Source: Blastomyces gilchristii SLH14081
Taxonomy: Eukaryota > Ascomycota > Eurotiomycetes > Onygenales > Ajellomycetaceae
Reading direction: 5' to 3'
Length of the DNA stretch: 64,000 nucleotides
Assembly (NCBI RefSeq): GCF_000003855.2
Contig: NW_003101676.1
Coordinates: 2,800,796 to 2,864,795, forward strand
Shown: in pieces, positions 24,348 through 37,267 of the stretch
Numbering within the stretch: the first letter of the stretch is position 1
Layout of the letters: each line of letters opens with the position of its first letter
Made by a program: the position numbers and the translations under genes
Notes under the pieces: model-generated
What the model was told of the DNA's origin: nothing
Database searches by the model: none
What the model saw: the letters and a program-made list of their open reading frames with translations, nothing else

Positions 24348-26198
24348 AGTACTCTGATTTCATAACTCTTATCTAATAACTTTCATGAATAATTACTTTA
24401 TATATGTATATCTCTGAATCTTTCTCTTTAATTAATTAAAAACTCTGAATTCTGAATACTTCTTTAAATACTTAATTCAAATCTTTATATTTCACATTGA
24501 TTCTGTCTTCAGTTCAATCTCAAGATATACTACAAAGTTAATATATAATATCTAGAATTAGAGTTGAAGAATCATTGAAGAGTATCTCTTACAATGAATA
24601 TATAAACTAGTATAAATAATCTTACATTTATAAGAGTTATATGTTATTACATTGATGAGAACTGAACTTATCAAGAGATATTAATTGAATTTAAATCATT
24701 GATCAGTAGTTATACTGAGAATTATATAGTAGAGATATTAATGACTGTGATTAAAAATAACTATTAAGATATTAGTCTCAGTCTTCTTACAATTACAACT
24801 GATAATACTGTGAATAACTACACTATAATAAAGAGTTTAAAGTAAAAATTGACTTTGTGTTTCTGAAGTAATAAATAAGATTATATTCTCTGCATTGCTT
24901 ATATAATTTAATTTATAATATTAACACTGATAAAGAATCTTAATATTAAAATAAAGAATAATTAAATAACTGATTCTTGAGATAAGAATGAGATAAAAGT
25001 AATTACTTAAGTAACTTTTATATTTACTCTGTAAAAGAAAATGTTTTTTTAATAACACTTTTTAATATTACTTTTTAATAATACTTCTTAATAACACTAC
25101 TGTTAATTTTGAATAAATTAACTAATAATTTAAATATCATAGATTTGAAACATTATTAATATGATTTATATCTTCTCTAAATAATAATAATAATTTTATA
25201 ATATTTAATAAATAAATAAATCAGTCACATCACTGAATATAATACAGAATATTAGAATATAGTGAAGTTTAATATATAAGATAACTATTTAGACTCTTCA
25301 ATTATGTCAGATAATTAATTATTAAGTGTAATACTCTGATTGAGAAAAGATTCAGATAAATTGAAACTTTCTGATATGAAATGAACTCAGTTGAAATATA
25401 TAATTAATTCACTGTTTTAGTTTTATAAAATAACTAAGATAGTTTTAATTACTTATATATTAATACTGCAGTCAGTCTAATAAATATATAATAGTTTATT
25501 TACTTATCTTAAGAAGCAGTTGAATCACTTAAAAAGAAATTCAGTCTAAGATAATACTATAGTGTAGACTATTATTACTGTAAGAAATAAACTAATATAT
25601 TACTACAGTAAAACTGAACAATCTTTTACAGAGTACTATACTATAGCAGCTCTACTAGATTTCTTTCATTAAGTTAATATCTACACTTCTCAAGATTGAA
25701 TAGAGAAGAAATGAGACTTGTATATTAAATTAGTCTAATACTACTATAATATTAACTATCAGAGATTTGAATAAGCAGATGTTAAAGATATAAAGACAGT
25801 GAAATACAATTCTCTAGTAAGTAATAATCTTTGATATCACTTCATATTATATAGAACTATAATACTAACTTTGAAACAGAACTTACATATATTAATTACA
25901 ACTGAAAATTAAATAAAACTATATACTTATAAAACTGAATTTGACTTCTATCTTCAAGATAATCTGATAAATTTACACATTAAATCAATTCTAGAGTTAT
26001 AAAAAATTGTTAAAAGTATATATTTAACTATTAGACTGATAATATATAATATTCTGATAATTTCATTAACAGAGATAAGAATGAAGTGAAAGTTTAACTC
26101 AAGCTGAGATATTTATTACTATTATCAGAGACAATTATAAGAAGAAATAATTAAGAAACTCATGATTATAAAATATGAAATTATCAGACAGTTTAATA
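24348..26198 (+). mobile_element. H1: hAT transposon copy, decayed, plus strand
   Basis: Matches the minus-strand copy H2 (about 61,240-63,085) over its whole length. It starts exactly where the A1 LTR ends and stops where a truncated SINE begins. The coding remnant (about 24,560-26,190) has the hAT transposase signatures TTDN-x-VNN (about 24,797) and, at the C terminus, the dimerisation region with YLTIRLIIYNILIISLTEIR, then DIYYYYQRQL and IIKKLMIIKY. There are many stops (TAA, TGA), and no terminal inverted repeat is preserved at either end of this copy. Confidence 0.8.
24560..26190 (+). pseudogene. H1 hAT transposase remnant
   Basis: The frame is broken throughout, but the order of motifs is that of hAT transposases: a TTDN core near 24,797, an IAYIIQF-like segment near 24,890 (the RCxAHIINL position), and a C-terminal hATC dimerisation domain near 25,970-26,180. 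Family members normally read LFNSARDICHYRR where this copy has KFNSS, a stop, then DIYYYYQRQ. Confidence 0.75.
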
Positions 26199-26484
26199 TA
26201 TTAAATTCAGAATTTAAGCATCTTAGATTTCTAATAAATACAGAGATGTATAAATTACTTCAGTAAATTACTCTATATTTCTAAGATGAGAAGTTATTAT
26301 TGTATGTATTTAATTATCACTTCTTTGTATTTTCTATATTCTTATTATCTTGATATAATTTCAACATCTATATTTCCTTCTATATAATCAACACTTAGCC
26401 TGTATTTAACATCACGTAAGAACTCATTATAAGCTCCACTTGTATATAAGTATAATAAAAGAATAATAATAATAATAATAAAGA
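26199..26484 (+). repeat. S1: 5'-truncated SINE copy
   Basis: Lacks the tRNA-like head but aligns with the body and tail of the full SINE copies from the TTAAAT block (about 90 bp in) to the AAT-repeat tail at about 26,460-26,482. It is more mutated than the S2 copy 700 bp away. 5' truncation is usual for LINE-mobilised copies. Confidence 0.8.
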
Positions 26485-26892
26485 AAATAAAGAAATTAAT
26501 CAGATTAATTATCAGTTAATTGAACTTTGTTATCTGCAACTCAGATCAATTATCAATATTATATCTTTTTCAAAACAGAAAGAATATAAAAAAGTCAATT
26601 AGATTAATTATTAGTTAACTAAACTTTGTTATTTATAACACAGATTAATTATCAGAATTATATTTTTTTAAAGACAGAATAGAATTTATAAGAACTGAGA
26701 ATCTTATTCTTAAGTAAACATGCTATTAAATTGCAGTATATATTACTTACAGTGTATATCAATCATGTATAATATATGTAAAAAGTGAAATCTTGTTTTA
26801 TTATTTTAAAATGAATATGAGTGAGCGTCTCTCTATATATATATATAAGTACATACTTGTTTGTTTATTGTGATTGACTTTACAGAAGAAAG
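26485..26892. other. AT-rich spacer with a ~100-bp tandem duplication
   Basis: Two diverged direct copies of a unit of about 100 bp lie at about 26,490-26,585 and 26,588-26,690, sharing AATTATCAGTTAA-like and AACTTTGTTAT blocks. The rest (26,690-26,892) is AT-rich with a TATATA run near 26,833 and no gene. Confidence 0.6.
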
Positions 26893-26906
26893 AAGTAAAA
26901 GTTTCA

Positions 26907-27280
26907 GCCTCAGTGGCCGAATGATTAATGCGGCCACTCAGTAGCGCCTTGACGTGGGAAACCAAGACATGTGAGTTCGAAACCCGCAGGGGATACATTA
27001 AATCTGAAACTCAAGCACCTCAGATTTTTAATAAATACAGAGGTGTATAAATTACTTTAATAAATCACTCTATGTTCCTGAGCTGAGAAGTTATTATTAC
27101 ATGTATCTAATTGTCACTTCTTTGTATTTCCTATATTCTTATTATCTTGACATGGTCTCAACACCTGTATTTCCTTCTGTATAATCAACACTTAATCTGT
27201 ATTTAACATCATGCAAGAACTCATCATAAGCTTCACTTGCATATGAGTATAATGGAAGAATAATAATAATAATAATAATA
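26907..27280 (+). mobile_element. S2: full-length tRNA-derived SINE, 14-bp TSD
   Basis: It is 374 bp long and flanked by AAGTAAAAGTTTCA at 26,893-26,906 and 27,281-27,294. The head resembles a class II tRNA (Ser/Leu type): box A-like TGGCCGAATGATTAATGCGG and box B-like GAGTTCGAAACCC. A unique body and an AAT-repeat tail follow. It is not a working tRNA gene because the acceptor stem does not close and no anticodon arm forms. It is probably transcribed by RNA polymerase III and mobilised by the LINE. Confidence 0.88.
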
Positions 27281-27294
27281 AAGTAAAAGTTTCA

Positions 27295-27490
27295 GAAAGA
27301 AAAAAGTAAAAGAAAAAAGAAGTAGAAGTTTTAAAAAGTAGTAAAAATAAATATTATACAAAGCTTATAAAATAAAAGAAATAATGTGAGAAAAAATATT
27401 TAAAAACTGTTTAACTCTGTGACAAGATTACCACTGCAGCTACAGTTAAATATTTTATAAAAAAATAACAGTAAAATAAACAGAAGTTTC
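27295..27490. other. AT-rich spacer, no gene
   Basis: A-rich, AAG/AAA-rich sequence. It resumes beyond B1 (33,644-33,924) with similar texture, so B1 inserted into one older AT-rich tract. Confidence 0.5.
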
Positions 27491-27495
27491 AACTG

Positions 27496-27778
27496 TGTAA
27501 GAGGTCTACGCTAAATAGATCAGTATAATATATAGATCTTATATAACAAAGTGAAAAATATTAGAAAAGAAAAAGAAAGAGAAAGTGTGAGAATCAGTGA
27601 TTGAAGTGAATATTTATATATATACATGATAGTGTATGCGGTGAAGCTTCAGAGTGAAAGAATAGAAATTCTGTAGATTTTCAGCTGAGAATTAACAACT
27701 GAGAATCAGAGCTTTTGACAGAAATCTATGAAGTATAATGAAATAGTCTATATAATTAATCAGATGTAGTCTGTTACA
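27496..27778 (-). repeat. B1 3' LTR
   Basis: 283 bp, TGTAAG...GTTACA. It pairs with 33,356-33,638, and the differences between the two are nearly all C/T and G/A. It is more mutated than the other LTR (GCGGTGAAGC here, CGCGGTGGAGC there). Confidence 0.9.
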
Positions 27779-30700
27779 TTAATCTCTCTCTTCCTTAATT
27801 ATATACAGTTTTCATCAGTCAAGAACTGCAGTCTCAGATAATGTGAAACTCAGAGTTCAGATTGAGTGATTATAGCTGACTCATTTTACAAGATATTATC
27901 AGCTACAGCTATGAGATCTCTTATTAAGAATATTCTCAATCTCTTACTCAAGTTCATTATCTTCTTCTATAATCTCTGACAGCTGTCAGTTGAAAGTCAG
28001 TTGAGAAGAAAATGAGTCAGTGACAGTGTGATAAAGTAAGCTCATATGAAATATATCATGAATCTCTGATAAAGTATTAAGATAATAGTTGTAACTGTCT
28101 AGAACTTCTGTCACTGTGTATTTTATATAATAATAATTCAATGTATGAAATGAGTGTGTGATCAGTATATTTTTAAGATTTAATTATATAAGATCTTCTA
28201 TCTTATACTGCTCTGTGAAATCTTATTGTATATTAATTTAATCTTCTTAATCTTGTTTAGCACTCATCATAGAGGCTTCTGCCCAGTCACAGATATCTTG
28301 AAGCTTTATTACTATATTATCAGTAATCTGAATTAAACTACAGAGATTTGATATGAACTGTATGATCTCTAGAAGATTCAACACTTTCTTGTAATAACTA
28401 TATGTAAGAAAGAACAGGCTTACACCTGTTAAGACAGTATCTCAGCTGTTGATAGTGATCTCTGTATGTAGAAGAAGATCATGTCAATTGTCTTATAGAT
28501 AGTTACAGAACTTATAAACATAATTCTTTACAGTCTGAATTATCTGTTCTGATGCATCATCAGTCTTAAGATAATAGACAGTTAATAAACAGTGTGTAAT
28601 CTTGAGAACTTGACAGATTCTTGTTCAGAGAGTGCTTATAAATTGATGACTCTGATCTAATACTATGAATCTCAGTAATTCATACATTCAATAGAATGAG
28701 CTCTGTAGAAAGACTTCAGTGACTTGTTCAGTATTTATCTTATTACAAGATTTCAATATTACATCTTTGCTCAATCAGTTCATAATAATCAGAACATTTC
28801 TACAATTCTTACTCTCAGAGAGATCAACAGTGAAGTGAATTATCACATCTTATCAGATTCTATTAGAGATATTAAGCAGTTTCAGCAGGTCTTTTCTACA
28901 GTTCTTTCATATGATGATAGAAGAATAATAGTTGTAGTTTCAGATAAAATATCTGATACTGTTTGATATCTTGAGTCAGTAGAACTCTCAAGAGATTATT
29001 TGATACAGTTATTCACAACCTGAATAACTGATTATATGAGAATCATGCATCTCTTGCATTATCTGAGTGTGTAAGAATTTGAAGTAAGAGACTCAGTGTT
29101 ATTCACAGAATTGCAGAGTATTATTGTCATTGATTGAGTATGTTCAGATGTCAGTTCTTATACATAGTTCTAGGAAAAATCAGAGTGCTTCTTGATATAC
29201 TACTTTAATAAGTGCTTGAAGAAGTTCATCACTTTGAGCTGTTATATATCATAATTCATTCAGTGTAGATTTGAAAGATGTTCTGATCAGTGAAGTGTGT
29301 ATAGTATCATGAGTGATCTCATTATGATTAACTAATATCTTCAGATTCAAGAGCTGATGTTCTTAATTCATTCAACATATATCTATGATATCAGATGATA
29401 TATCTTACTCTTATTATAAGAGAGCATCTGTTATTGAGCTCTGACTGCTGAGGTGATAGTGTATAGTGAAATGAAAATAACTTAATAGCTTGAATTATCG
29501 CATCTGATGTTTGATAAGTTTATAAGTGATTGTGAAATGCTTGAGATTCTTATAATCTGTGATTATCTCAAATTTGAAGACACTTCAGAGTTCAGAGTCT
29601 TATTCTTTTAAACAGTGTATAATTGTGAGAAGTTTCTTATCATAGATCTTGTAATTATATTCAGCAGAACTCAGTTTCTTAGACATAAAGATGTATAATT
29701 ATAAGATATCTTCATCATCATATTATAATATAACTCTTCTATGACATAGTAAGAGAAATCAGCTTTAACAACTGTCTCACAATCAGAATTAAATATTATC
29801 AGCAGAGAGACATTAATGAATATCTTCTTTATTCATATAAATGCAGCTTCAGTGTCTGCTGATTACTGAAATACTGAGTTCTTCTTAATAAGTTCTGTAA
29901 GTGATCTCACAATATCTGAGAAGTTTTGTATAAATTACTGATAGAAGTTAGCAAATCTGATGAAGCTTTATACATCTTTCACAGTATATAAAGCTTCTCA
30001 TTCAAGAATGACAGAGACCTCAGAATTCATTTAAATTCTCTTATCAGCTTCTATGATAAAATCTAGATATTTTATACTCTTAACTTTGAAATCACACTTG
30101 TTAATAGCTATTGATAGTTCTGCTTCTTGTAATCATTGTAATACTCTTTACACATATTCTTGATATTTCTTTCTGAATTCATCAGTAAAGATGAGAATGT
30201 TATTTTAGATATGCAGATGTAAACTTATTAAGAAAATCTCAGAGTGCTCAGTTAATATACTTCTGAAATGTACTGAGAGTATTAGCCAGTTCAAAGAGTG
30301 TGACTACTCATTCAAAGAGATTATAATGTGTTTGAAATACTGTAAGTCATTCATCTTCTTCAGTGATATGAATTTTATAAAACACAGTGATGATATCTAG
30401 CTTTGTAAATCTTTGAGCTTATCTAATATATATAATATACTAGAGTTTCATTGATAAGAGATAAAGAATAATGATCTTTCTTTGTCAATCTGTTCAGATC
30501 TTAATACTTCACACAGAATTGAAGTTCTTTATCTGATTTCTTTGCAAAGAGAATAGAAGCTGCAGTGAAAGAGTTGCTAATATGTATAAATTTCTTATTC
30601 AACAGATCATTGAGTGTCTTCTGAAGAAGAAGTTCATCTTAAGACATATTATAAAGAGAGTCTTATAATGACTCAGAGTTCTTATTATTCTTCTTTTCTA

Positions 30701-33355
30701 ACTTGATACTATAATCTACTTCTGAGTCTTGTAAGAGAGGTATATTTATAATATTATCTTATCAGAAGACATCTAGATATTCATGATATTATTGAGAGAG
30801 TTTTATATAAGAATCTGTTATTATAGTATGAGATAACTTCTCTAGAGCTTTCTTAATATTAGTCAGACTGATAAAATAGATTGATACATAGTTCTGCTAT
30901 TAGACTGGCCGCCGGGACCATGAATTTCACATTTGGTCCCATTTGGTCTGGTCCCATACATTTCTTGGCATGAATCCCGCTGGGACTGGCTATCAAAAAA
31001 ACATGTAAAGTGACTATATATCAGATCTTAAAATGGAACCATGACTTGAAAAAAATAAGAAAGTGGTCCCATTTGGTCCCATTTAGTCCCATTCTTGGCA
31101 TAAAGTTACTATTTTTAGACATTTTAAGGTTTTTTTTAGACTATTTTTAATTTTTTAAAAAGTAACGCTTTTTGGTAACACTCAAATGAGATTTAAAGTC
31201 ATTTAAAGCAATAAAAATAATTTAAATTGAGAAGTGAAAATCATGGTCTCATTTGGAAAATGTGACAAGAGTAGACAGTAAGTTCCACTGGAACAGTATG
31301 AAACTACTATCTAATGTTAAAACCGTGTAATGGGATCAGTCGAATTGGTAATGAGACTATCAAAAAATCTGGTCCTGGTCTCAGACACGGTCACACGGTC
31401 AGTCTATCTGCTATCAGTGACTTTGTTGACAGTTTCATTAATAACTTCTTTTTCAGAGTATTTCATAAGTATTGACAGAGATCTGTGTAAGATTCACAGT
31501 CTTGTGAATATTATCTTTGTAAAATCTATCATTATTAGAGAATATTAAGCTTCTGTTTTAAGCATCTAATAAGATGTCTTGTTCAGATAGTCAGACAAGC
31601 TCTAGTATGAGATTATAGTCAAGATTATTAACTTTACATATATAAGCATCTTCACATTGATGTTCTCTGATATCTATATTTAGTTTCATTATGTAACAGA
31701 TGTGAATGTTCTTTGAATCATCAAATTCTGTGAGAAATCAGAGTTTTAATAAGAGAATATGCTGAAGATTATAATATCTTATGACTGAAGATTTAATCAT
31801 TATATAATGACATAGACTGCTGTCTATCATGGCTTTCATATTATACATGTTATCTATCACAGTAGATACAAGAATCACATTCATTGTTATTTTCTCTTCA
31901 AATTATTATTATTCAATCTCTTCAAGCTTCTGCTTATGAATTTGAACAGAAGCTAATCTTTTCTCTGTTTTATTGAGACATTCTCATAGTTATCTTTCAA
32001 ATCTTTCTTCAATACAATGTAGTTGATATGAACTATCAGTACTGATCTTTCTTTTAAATGAGAAGGTATATAGGTTGATTAGCAGTTGAAAGTGATATGT
32101 TCTGATCAGTTACAATTAATGTACACTTCTTATTGATATTAATCAGTAACTTCTTTGAGAGTGATTTCAGAAACTTGAAAGCCTGTTTGAACAGTAGAGA
32201 CTCTTGCTTATATATAGATATTCAAGTCTACTCAGTTCATAACATCTGCATCATTGTTGTTATTTCTCAGTGCAGATGTATAAGTGACTGAGATATAATG
32301 TCTTCTGCTACTGTTCTGTATACTCTTGAGCTTGATAAGACAGTCATTCAATGTTCAGAGTTGTATACAGAAACCTTTATAAGTTGAGTCTTTGTTTACA
32401 CTTATGAGAGTCTGTAAGAGTTTAAAAGTTAATACTTTCTTAAGTATACTAATCTTCATTTGATTCTTTTAAGATTAATCACCTGCTTCTAGAATCTTGA
32501 TATTGAAGTTAGAAATGAATATTGTAAGAGAAATATTTCTCTGTCAGATACTCTGTAATCAATTTAATGCTTTCTATTGCATAGCAGTGTCTCAGAACAG
32601 AATATCAAGATATTTGATAATATTATCAGATGTTTATAATACTGATTTACATACTTTTATTCATGAATAAAACTTCTGTTTTATGCAATTCTTCAATTAT
32701 TAATTGATATATTAATCTTAATTGATTAGTAATCTGATGATATCTTCATCTACACTTAGTTTCATGAGCATTTTCAATCTTCATGATGAGTAGAGAGTGA
32801 GATCAGAAGTATTGAAATATATAAGAGTATCTAAGTGTTTCTTCAGTATTTATATTATATTCATATTCAATTCTGTTGATGTTAAAATTATCTGTGCAGA
32901 GATTTCTTGTTGAGATAATTATTAAATCTCTTTATATTGATATTATTGAGTTGCATGTATATCAGCTATTTGTTATTAATGCAATTTCAACATTGCTCAG
33001 AGTCATTATAACACTGTATCTATGCTTGTATTCAAGAGTTCTCTCATATTATTAGTAGACATGTTGTTTGTTGAATGTGTGATAACTGTGAAATCAGAAG
33101 AAGTGTAATTATATGAATATCTTATATATCTGTATCAGAACTCTTAAGTCTTTCACTGACATTCTCTTTGTAAAATCTTATTCTCTTTATAAGATCTTGT
33201 TACAGAGTTAGAGTGACTGATGAGCAAGCTTCTATCTGAGAACTCAGTGTCTGCTTAACTAATTGTTTATTTCTCTATTTCTTACACATTGTTACATATT
33301 CAGATATCTCAGTGAGTAATTATTTCTAATAAGAAGACAATGAACATTTTTCAAG
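27779..33355 (-). pseudogene. B1 gag-pol remnant
   Basis: Minus-strand translation through stops gives Gypsy RT (KKDHYSLSLINETL, equivalent to the YPLPLI.ETL block, near 30,460), the connection and RNase H upstream, and integrase near 28,200-28,900 with STGV.LFFLT, the block found in fungal Gypsy integrases (NSR.A.STG.SPFFLTHGY). Plus-strand open frames in this interval are antisense shadows. The nearly parallel copy B2 confirms the layout. Confidence 0.8.
30901..31406. mobile_element. M1: 506-bp hAT MITE, TSD TCTGCTAT
   Basis: Begins TAGACTGGCCG and ends ACGGTCAGTCTA, an imperfect terminal inverted repeat. The 8-bp duplication TCTGCTAT flanks it (30,893-30,900 and 31,407-31,414). The paralogous position in B2 (near 42,210) is empty and carries one TCTGCTAT. 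An 8-bp TSD is the hallmark of hAT elements. No coding capacity; internal GGTCCCATTTGGTC-type repeats. Confidence 0.93.
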
Positions 33356-33638
33356 TGTAAGAGATCTACACTGAATAGATTGATATAGTATATAGATCTT
33401 ATATAACAAAGTGAAAAATGTTAGAAAAGGAAAAGAAAGAGAAAGTGTGAGAATTGATAATTAAAGTGAATATTTATATGTGTACACAGTGATGTACGCG
33501 GTGGAGCTTCGGGGTGAAAGAATAGAAATTTCATAGATTTTCAGCTAAGAATTAACAACTGAGAATCGGAGCTTTCAGCAGAAATCTATGAAGTATAACA
33601 GAATAATCTATATAATTGATCAGATGCAGCCCGTCACA
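33356..33638 (-). repeat. B1 5' LTR
   Basis: 283 bp, upstream LTR relative to the minus-strand coding direction. It retains several CpG and GG sites lost from its partner (GTACGCGGTGGAGCTTCGGG). Confidence 0.9.
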
Positions 33639-33643
33639 AACTG

Positions 33644-33924
33644 TAAAAAAAGAAGAATAAATATACTATTAAATATTATAAAACACAGTTGATAAAATAA
33701 ATATTTATAAAAACTTCAAAGAAATTTATAAAAAAATTAACAGTGAGTTTAAAATATTATAAAAGTTTTATATAATTTTCTGAAAACAGTAATAAGTGTT
33801 ATATATAAATCTCTCTGATAAAATTAAATAATATTTTTTCTTTAATATTTTTTACACTGTGATTTAATTCAATTATTTTAAAATTATAAGTTTTATATTT
33901 TAAATAAATTATTAAGCTAAGTAA
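33644..33924. other. AT-rich spacer, no gene
   Basis: A/T-rich tract with TTATAAAA and AAATA repeats. No homology noticed other than texture shared with 27,295-27,490. Confidence 0.5.
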
Positions 33925-34065
33925 TTATTATTATTATTATTATTATTCTTTCATTATACTGATATATAAGCGGAGCTTATAATGAGTTCTTGTATAATGT
34001 TAAATACAGATCAAGTGTTAATTATACAGAAGAAAATACAGGTGTTGAGATTATATTAAGATAAT
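33925..34065 (-). repeat. S5: SINE 3' fragment
   Basis: The AAT-repeat tail (about 33,925-33,948 as ATT) and the last about 115 bp of the SINE in minus orientation, cut off where the A2 LTR begins (TGTAAGAATAAGTGCTC at 34,066). A2 most likely inserted into this SINE. The other SINE half is not found next to the far end of A2. Confidence 0.78.
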
Positions 34066-34869
34066 TGTAAGAATAAGTGCTCGCAGGTGATTATTCAGAT
34101 GTTTGCAGCTTGATGTGATATATACTGTTAATTACTAGAAGTATTCATGATAGAAAGATAAAATGTAGAAATTAAATGTATAATAGCATTTAAGCTGAGT
34201 TATGAATAGTAGTCATGAACTTCTGTCTATATAGTTATGTATAGTCAAGAGCTGCTAACTCTATTAATTACATAAGAGATAGAAATAGAGATAAAGAATC
34301 TGTGAGAAGTGAGATTTCTTACATACTTCTCTCTCTCTAAGACTTTGTTCATGAAGTCTTTCACTGAGTGATTTCATAGAATCAGACTCAGTACTGCAGT
34401 GATACTCACTAAAAATTCTTTATATCTATAAAAAAAACCTTAGTGAGAAAAAATCCCTTATTACTATAAAGAGAAAAGAGTCTGTTACTCAGTTTCTTAT
34501 TCTGTGAGATTCTTTATAGTCTGCAGATCTTTCTCTGACTATTATACAGATTTATCTTATATCTTTCATACTGAAGAGTTCTGATTGACTCTCAATTATT
34601 TCTGTGAGATTCTTATGTGATTATCACACTAATTCATTCTGCAGATAAATCACTTTCTGTGAGATTATTCTTATCAAAGAGAAGTATTTGTGAGTTAATC
34701 TTTCACTCATTCTTATGAATTATTATTCTTTAACACTGTAGAATTGTAGAATCAAGATATCTACAGTCTGCAATCACTCTTTATAGTTATATAGAAAGAT
34801 TCAGGTCTGTAATTCATAATCACTCTTTATTTACTAGAGTGATCTGACTGTTCTGTGATATCACTTATA
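34066..34869 (-). repeat. A2 3' LTR
   Basis: About 804 bp and uninterrupted. It aligns in reverse complement with the two halves of the A1 LTR and shows the LINE target site unoccupied (about 34,535-34,548). Confidence 0.85.
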
Positions 34870-34877
34870 GTGTAAAC

Positions 34878-35189
34878 TGTAAGAGGCCTACGCCGAATAG
34901 ATCCGTATAATAAATAGAACTTATATAACAAAGAGAAAAACATTAGAGAAGAAAAGAAAGAGAAAGTGTGAGAATCAGTGATCAGAGTGAATATTTATAT
35001 GTGTATGTGATAGTGTACGCGGTGGAGCTTCGGGGCGGAAGAATAGAAATTTCATAGGTTTTCAGCTGAGGATCAGTGACTGAGAATTGAAATGATAGAA
35101 ATCTGTGAAGTGACTGAGAATTGAAATAATAGAAATCTGTGAAGTGTAACAGAATAGTCTATATAATTGATCAGATGCAGCCCGTCACA
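34878..35189 (-). repeat. B2 3' LTR (strongly mutated)
   Basis: 312 bp; most CpG and many CC/GG sites present in its partner are changed here, for example TAGGAATTCCGTAGG in the partner versus TAGAAATTTCATAGG here. Confidence 0.92.
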
Positions 35190-37267
35190 TTAGTCCTTTC
35201 TTTTCAGAAGTGATATAGAGTTGTGAGCGTGTAGTTTTCATCAGTCAAGAGCTGCTGTCTCAGATAACACAGAGCTCAGAGTTCAGATCAGGTGATTATA
35301 GCTGACTCATTTCATAAGATATTATCAGCTGCAGCTGTAAGATCTCTTATCAAGAATATCTTCAATCTCTCACTCAAGTTCATTGTCTTCTTCTATGATC
35401 TCTGATAACTGTCAATTGAAAGTCAGTTGAGAAGAGAATGAATCAGTGACAGTGTAGCAGAGCAAGCTTGTATGAAAGATATCATGAATTTCTGATAATG
35501 TATCAAGATAGTAATTATAACTGTCTAGAACTTCTATCACTTTATATTTAATATAACAGTAATTTAGTGTATAAGATGAACATGTGATTCATATATTCTT
35601 AAGATTCAATTATATCAGATCTTCTATCTTGTATTACTCAGTGAGATCTCAGTGAATATTAGTTCAGTCTTCTTAATTCTGTTTAATACTTATTATGAAG
35701 GCTTCTGCTCAGTTATAAGTGTCTCAGAGCTTTATCACTATATTATTAGTGATCTGAATTAAACTGTGAGAGTTCAGTATAAAGTGTGTAGTCTCTAGAA
35801 GATTCAATACTTTTATATGATATCTGTGTGTGAGAAAGAACAGGCTTACACCTGTTGAAATGACATCTCAGTCATTGATAGTAACTTCAGTATGTAGAAG
35901 AAGATAATATCAATTGTCTTATAAGTAATTACAGAACTTATAAAGATAATTCTTCACAGTCTGAATTGTTTATTCTGATGCATCATCAGTCTCAGAATGA
36001 TAGATAGTTAACAGACAGTATATAATCTTAAGAACTTGACAGATTCTTGTTTAGAGAGTACTTATAAATTAACAGTTCTGATCTGATACTATAGATCTCA
36101 GTAATTCATGCATTCAATAGAATAGACTCTGTAGAAAAGCTTCAGTAACTTGTTCAGTATTCATCTTATTACAAGATTTCAATATTACATCTTTACTCAA
36201 TCAGTTCATAATAATCAGAATGTTTCTACAACTCTTACTCTCAGAGAGATTAATAGTGAAGTCAATTATCACATCTTATCAGATTTTATCAGAGATATTA
36301 AGCAGTTTCAGCAGGTCTTTTCTACAGTTCTTTTATAAGATGATAGAAGAACAATAATTGCAGTTTCAAATAAAATATCTGATGCTATTTAATATCTCAG
36401 ATCAGTAGAATTCTTGAGAGATTATTCAGTACAGTTATTCACAGCCTAAATAATTAATTATATATGAATCATGCATCTCTTATATTATTCAGATGTGTAA
36501 GAGTTCAGAGTGAGAAACTCAGTGTTATTTATGAAATTACAGAGCATTACTGTCATCTATTGAATATTTCAAGATGTCAGTCTTTATATGTAATTCTGAA
36601 GAAAATCAAGACACTTCTTATTATACTGCTTCAGTGAGAGTCTGAAGAAGTTTATCAGCCTGAGCTGCTATATATCACAGTTCATTCAGTGTAGAAGAAG
36701 TGAAGATATCAGTGTCAGTTCAGAGAGAGAGTGTTCTAATTAAAGCAGTATATATAGTATCATGAGTGATCTCATTATAATCAACTAATATCTTCAGATT
36801 TAAGAGCTGATGTTCTCAATTCATTTAGGGCCTGTTCGGTGCGTCCGTGTGTACTCGTTCTTTTTGTACAGATCTTCACTTTTTTTAAAAAGTACGGCCC
36901 CAATATCATGACTGTTCGGTGGGCAGAGCGTCTGTACTAATAGTACAGCTGCTTTTTACAAAGTACAGATGAAAAAGGCCAGGTGTTCAGTGGATTGAGC
37001 GGCTGTACTTGCATCTTTTGCCAAGATCTTATGAATAAGCCATATTTAACTTCAATGGCGTGTGATGATGTAGAATAGCGCTTTTAGAGGCAATATAGTG
37101 TAGAATAGTGTTCATAGTGAAGACAGTTAACTAATATTGATTAGAAAGAAGCTTACAAAAACATGTTCTTTTTAAATGAACTCTGAACTCCATTTAAAAA
37201 GAACATATTTTGTAAGCTCCTTCTTTCTTCATTCTACAGAAGAATATTGTCAGCAAAGATTATCAGC

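Larger units (their letters stand above)
27496..33638 (-). mobile_element. B1: Ty3/Gypsy element with both LTRs, 5-bp TSD
   Basis: A complete structure of 6,143 bp including a MITE. The 283-bp LTRs are at 27,496-27,778 and 33,356-33,638, each starting TGTAAGAG and ending in ACA. The TSD AACTG is at 27,491-27,495 and 33,639-33,643. Coding order on the minus strand is gag (about 31,600-33,300), RT (about 30,200-30,750), RNase H, then integrase (about 28,100-29,200). All frames are broken. A 506-bp hAT MITE (30,901-31,406) interrupts pol. Confidence 0.92.

Noticed and set aside
26907..26998. tRNA gene (also at 40,915-40,998 and 54,900-54,991)
   Set aside because: Only box A and box B-like parts match. 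The acceptor stem and anticodon arm do not form, and each unit continues into a common body, AAT tail and TSD, so these are SINE heads.
28724..28966. 80-codon plus-strand frame (and its twin at 36,150-36,338)
   Set aside because: Both lie antisense to the integrase part of the B elements, and their similarity reflects only the duplication of B.
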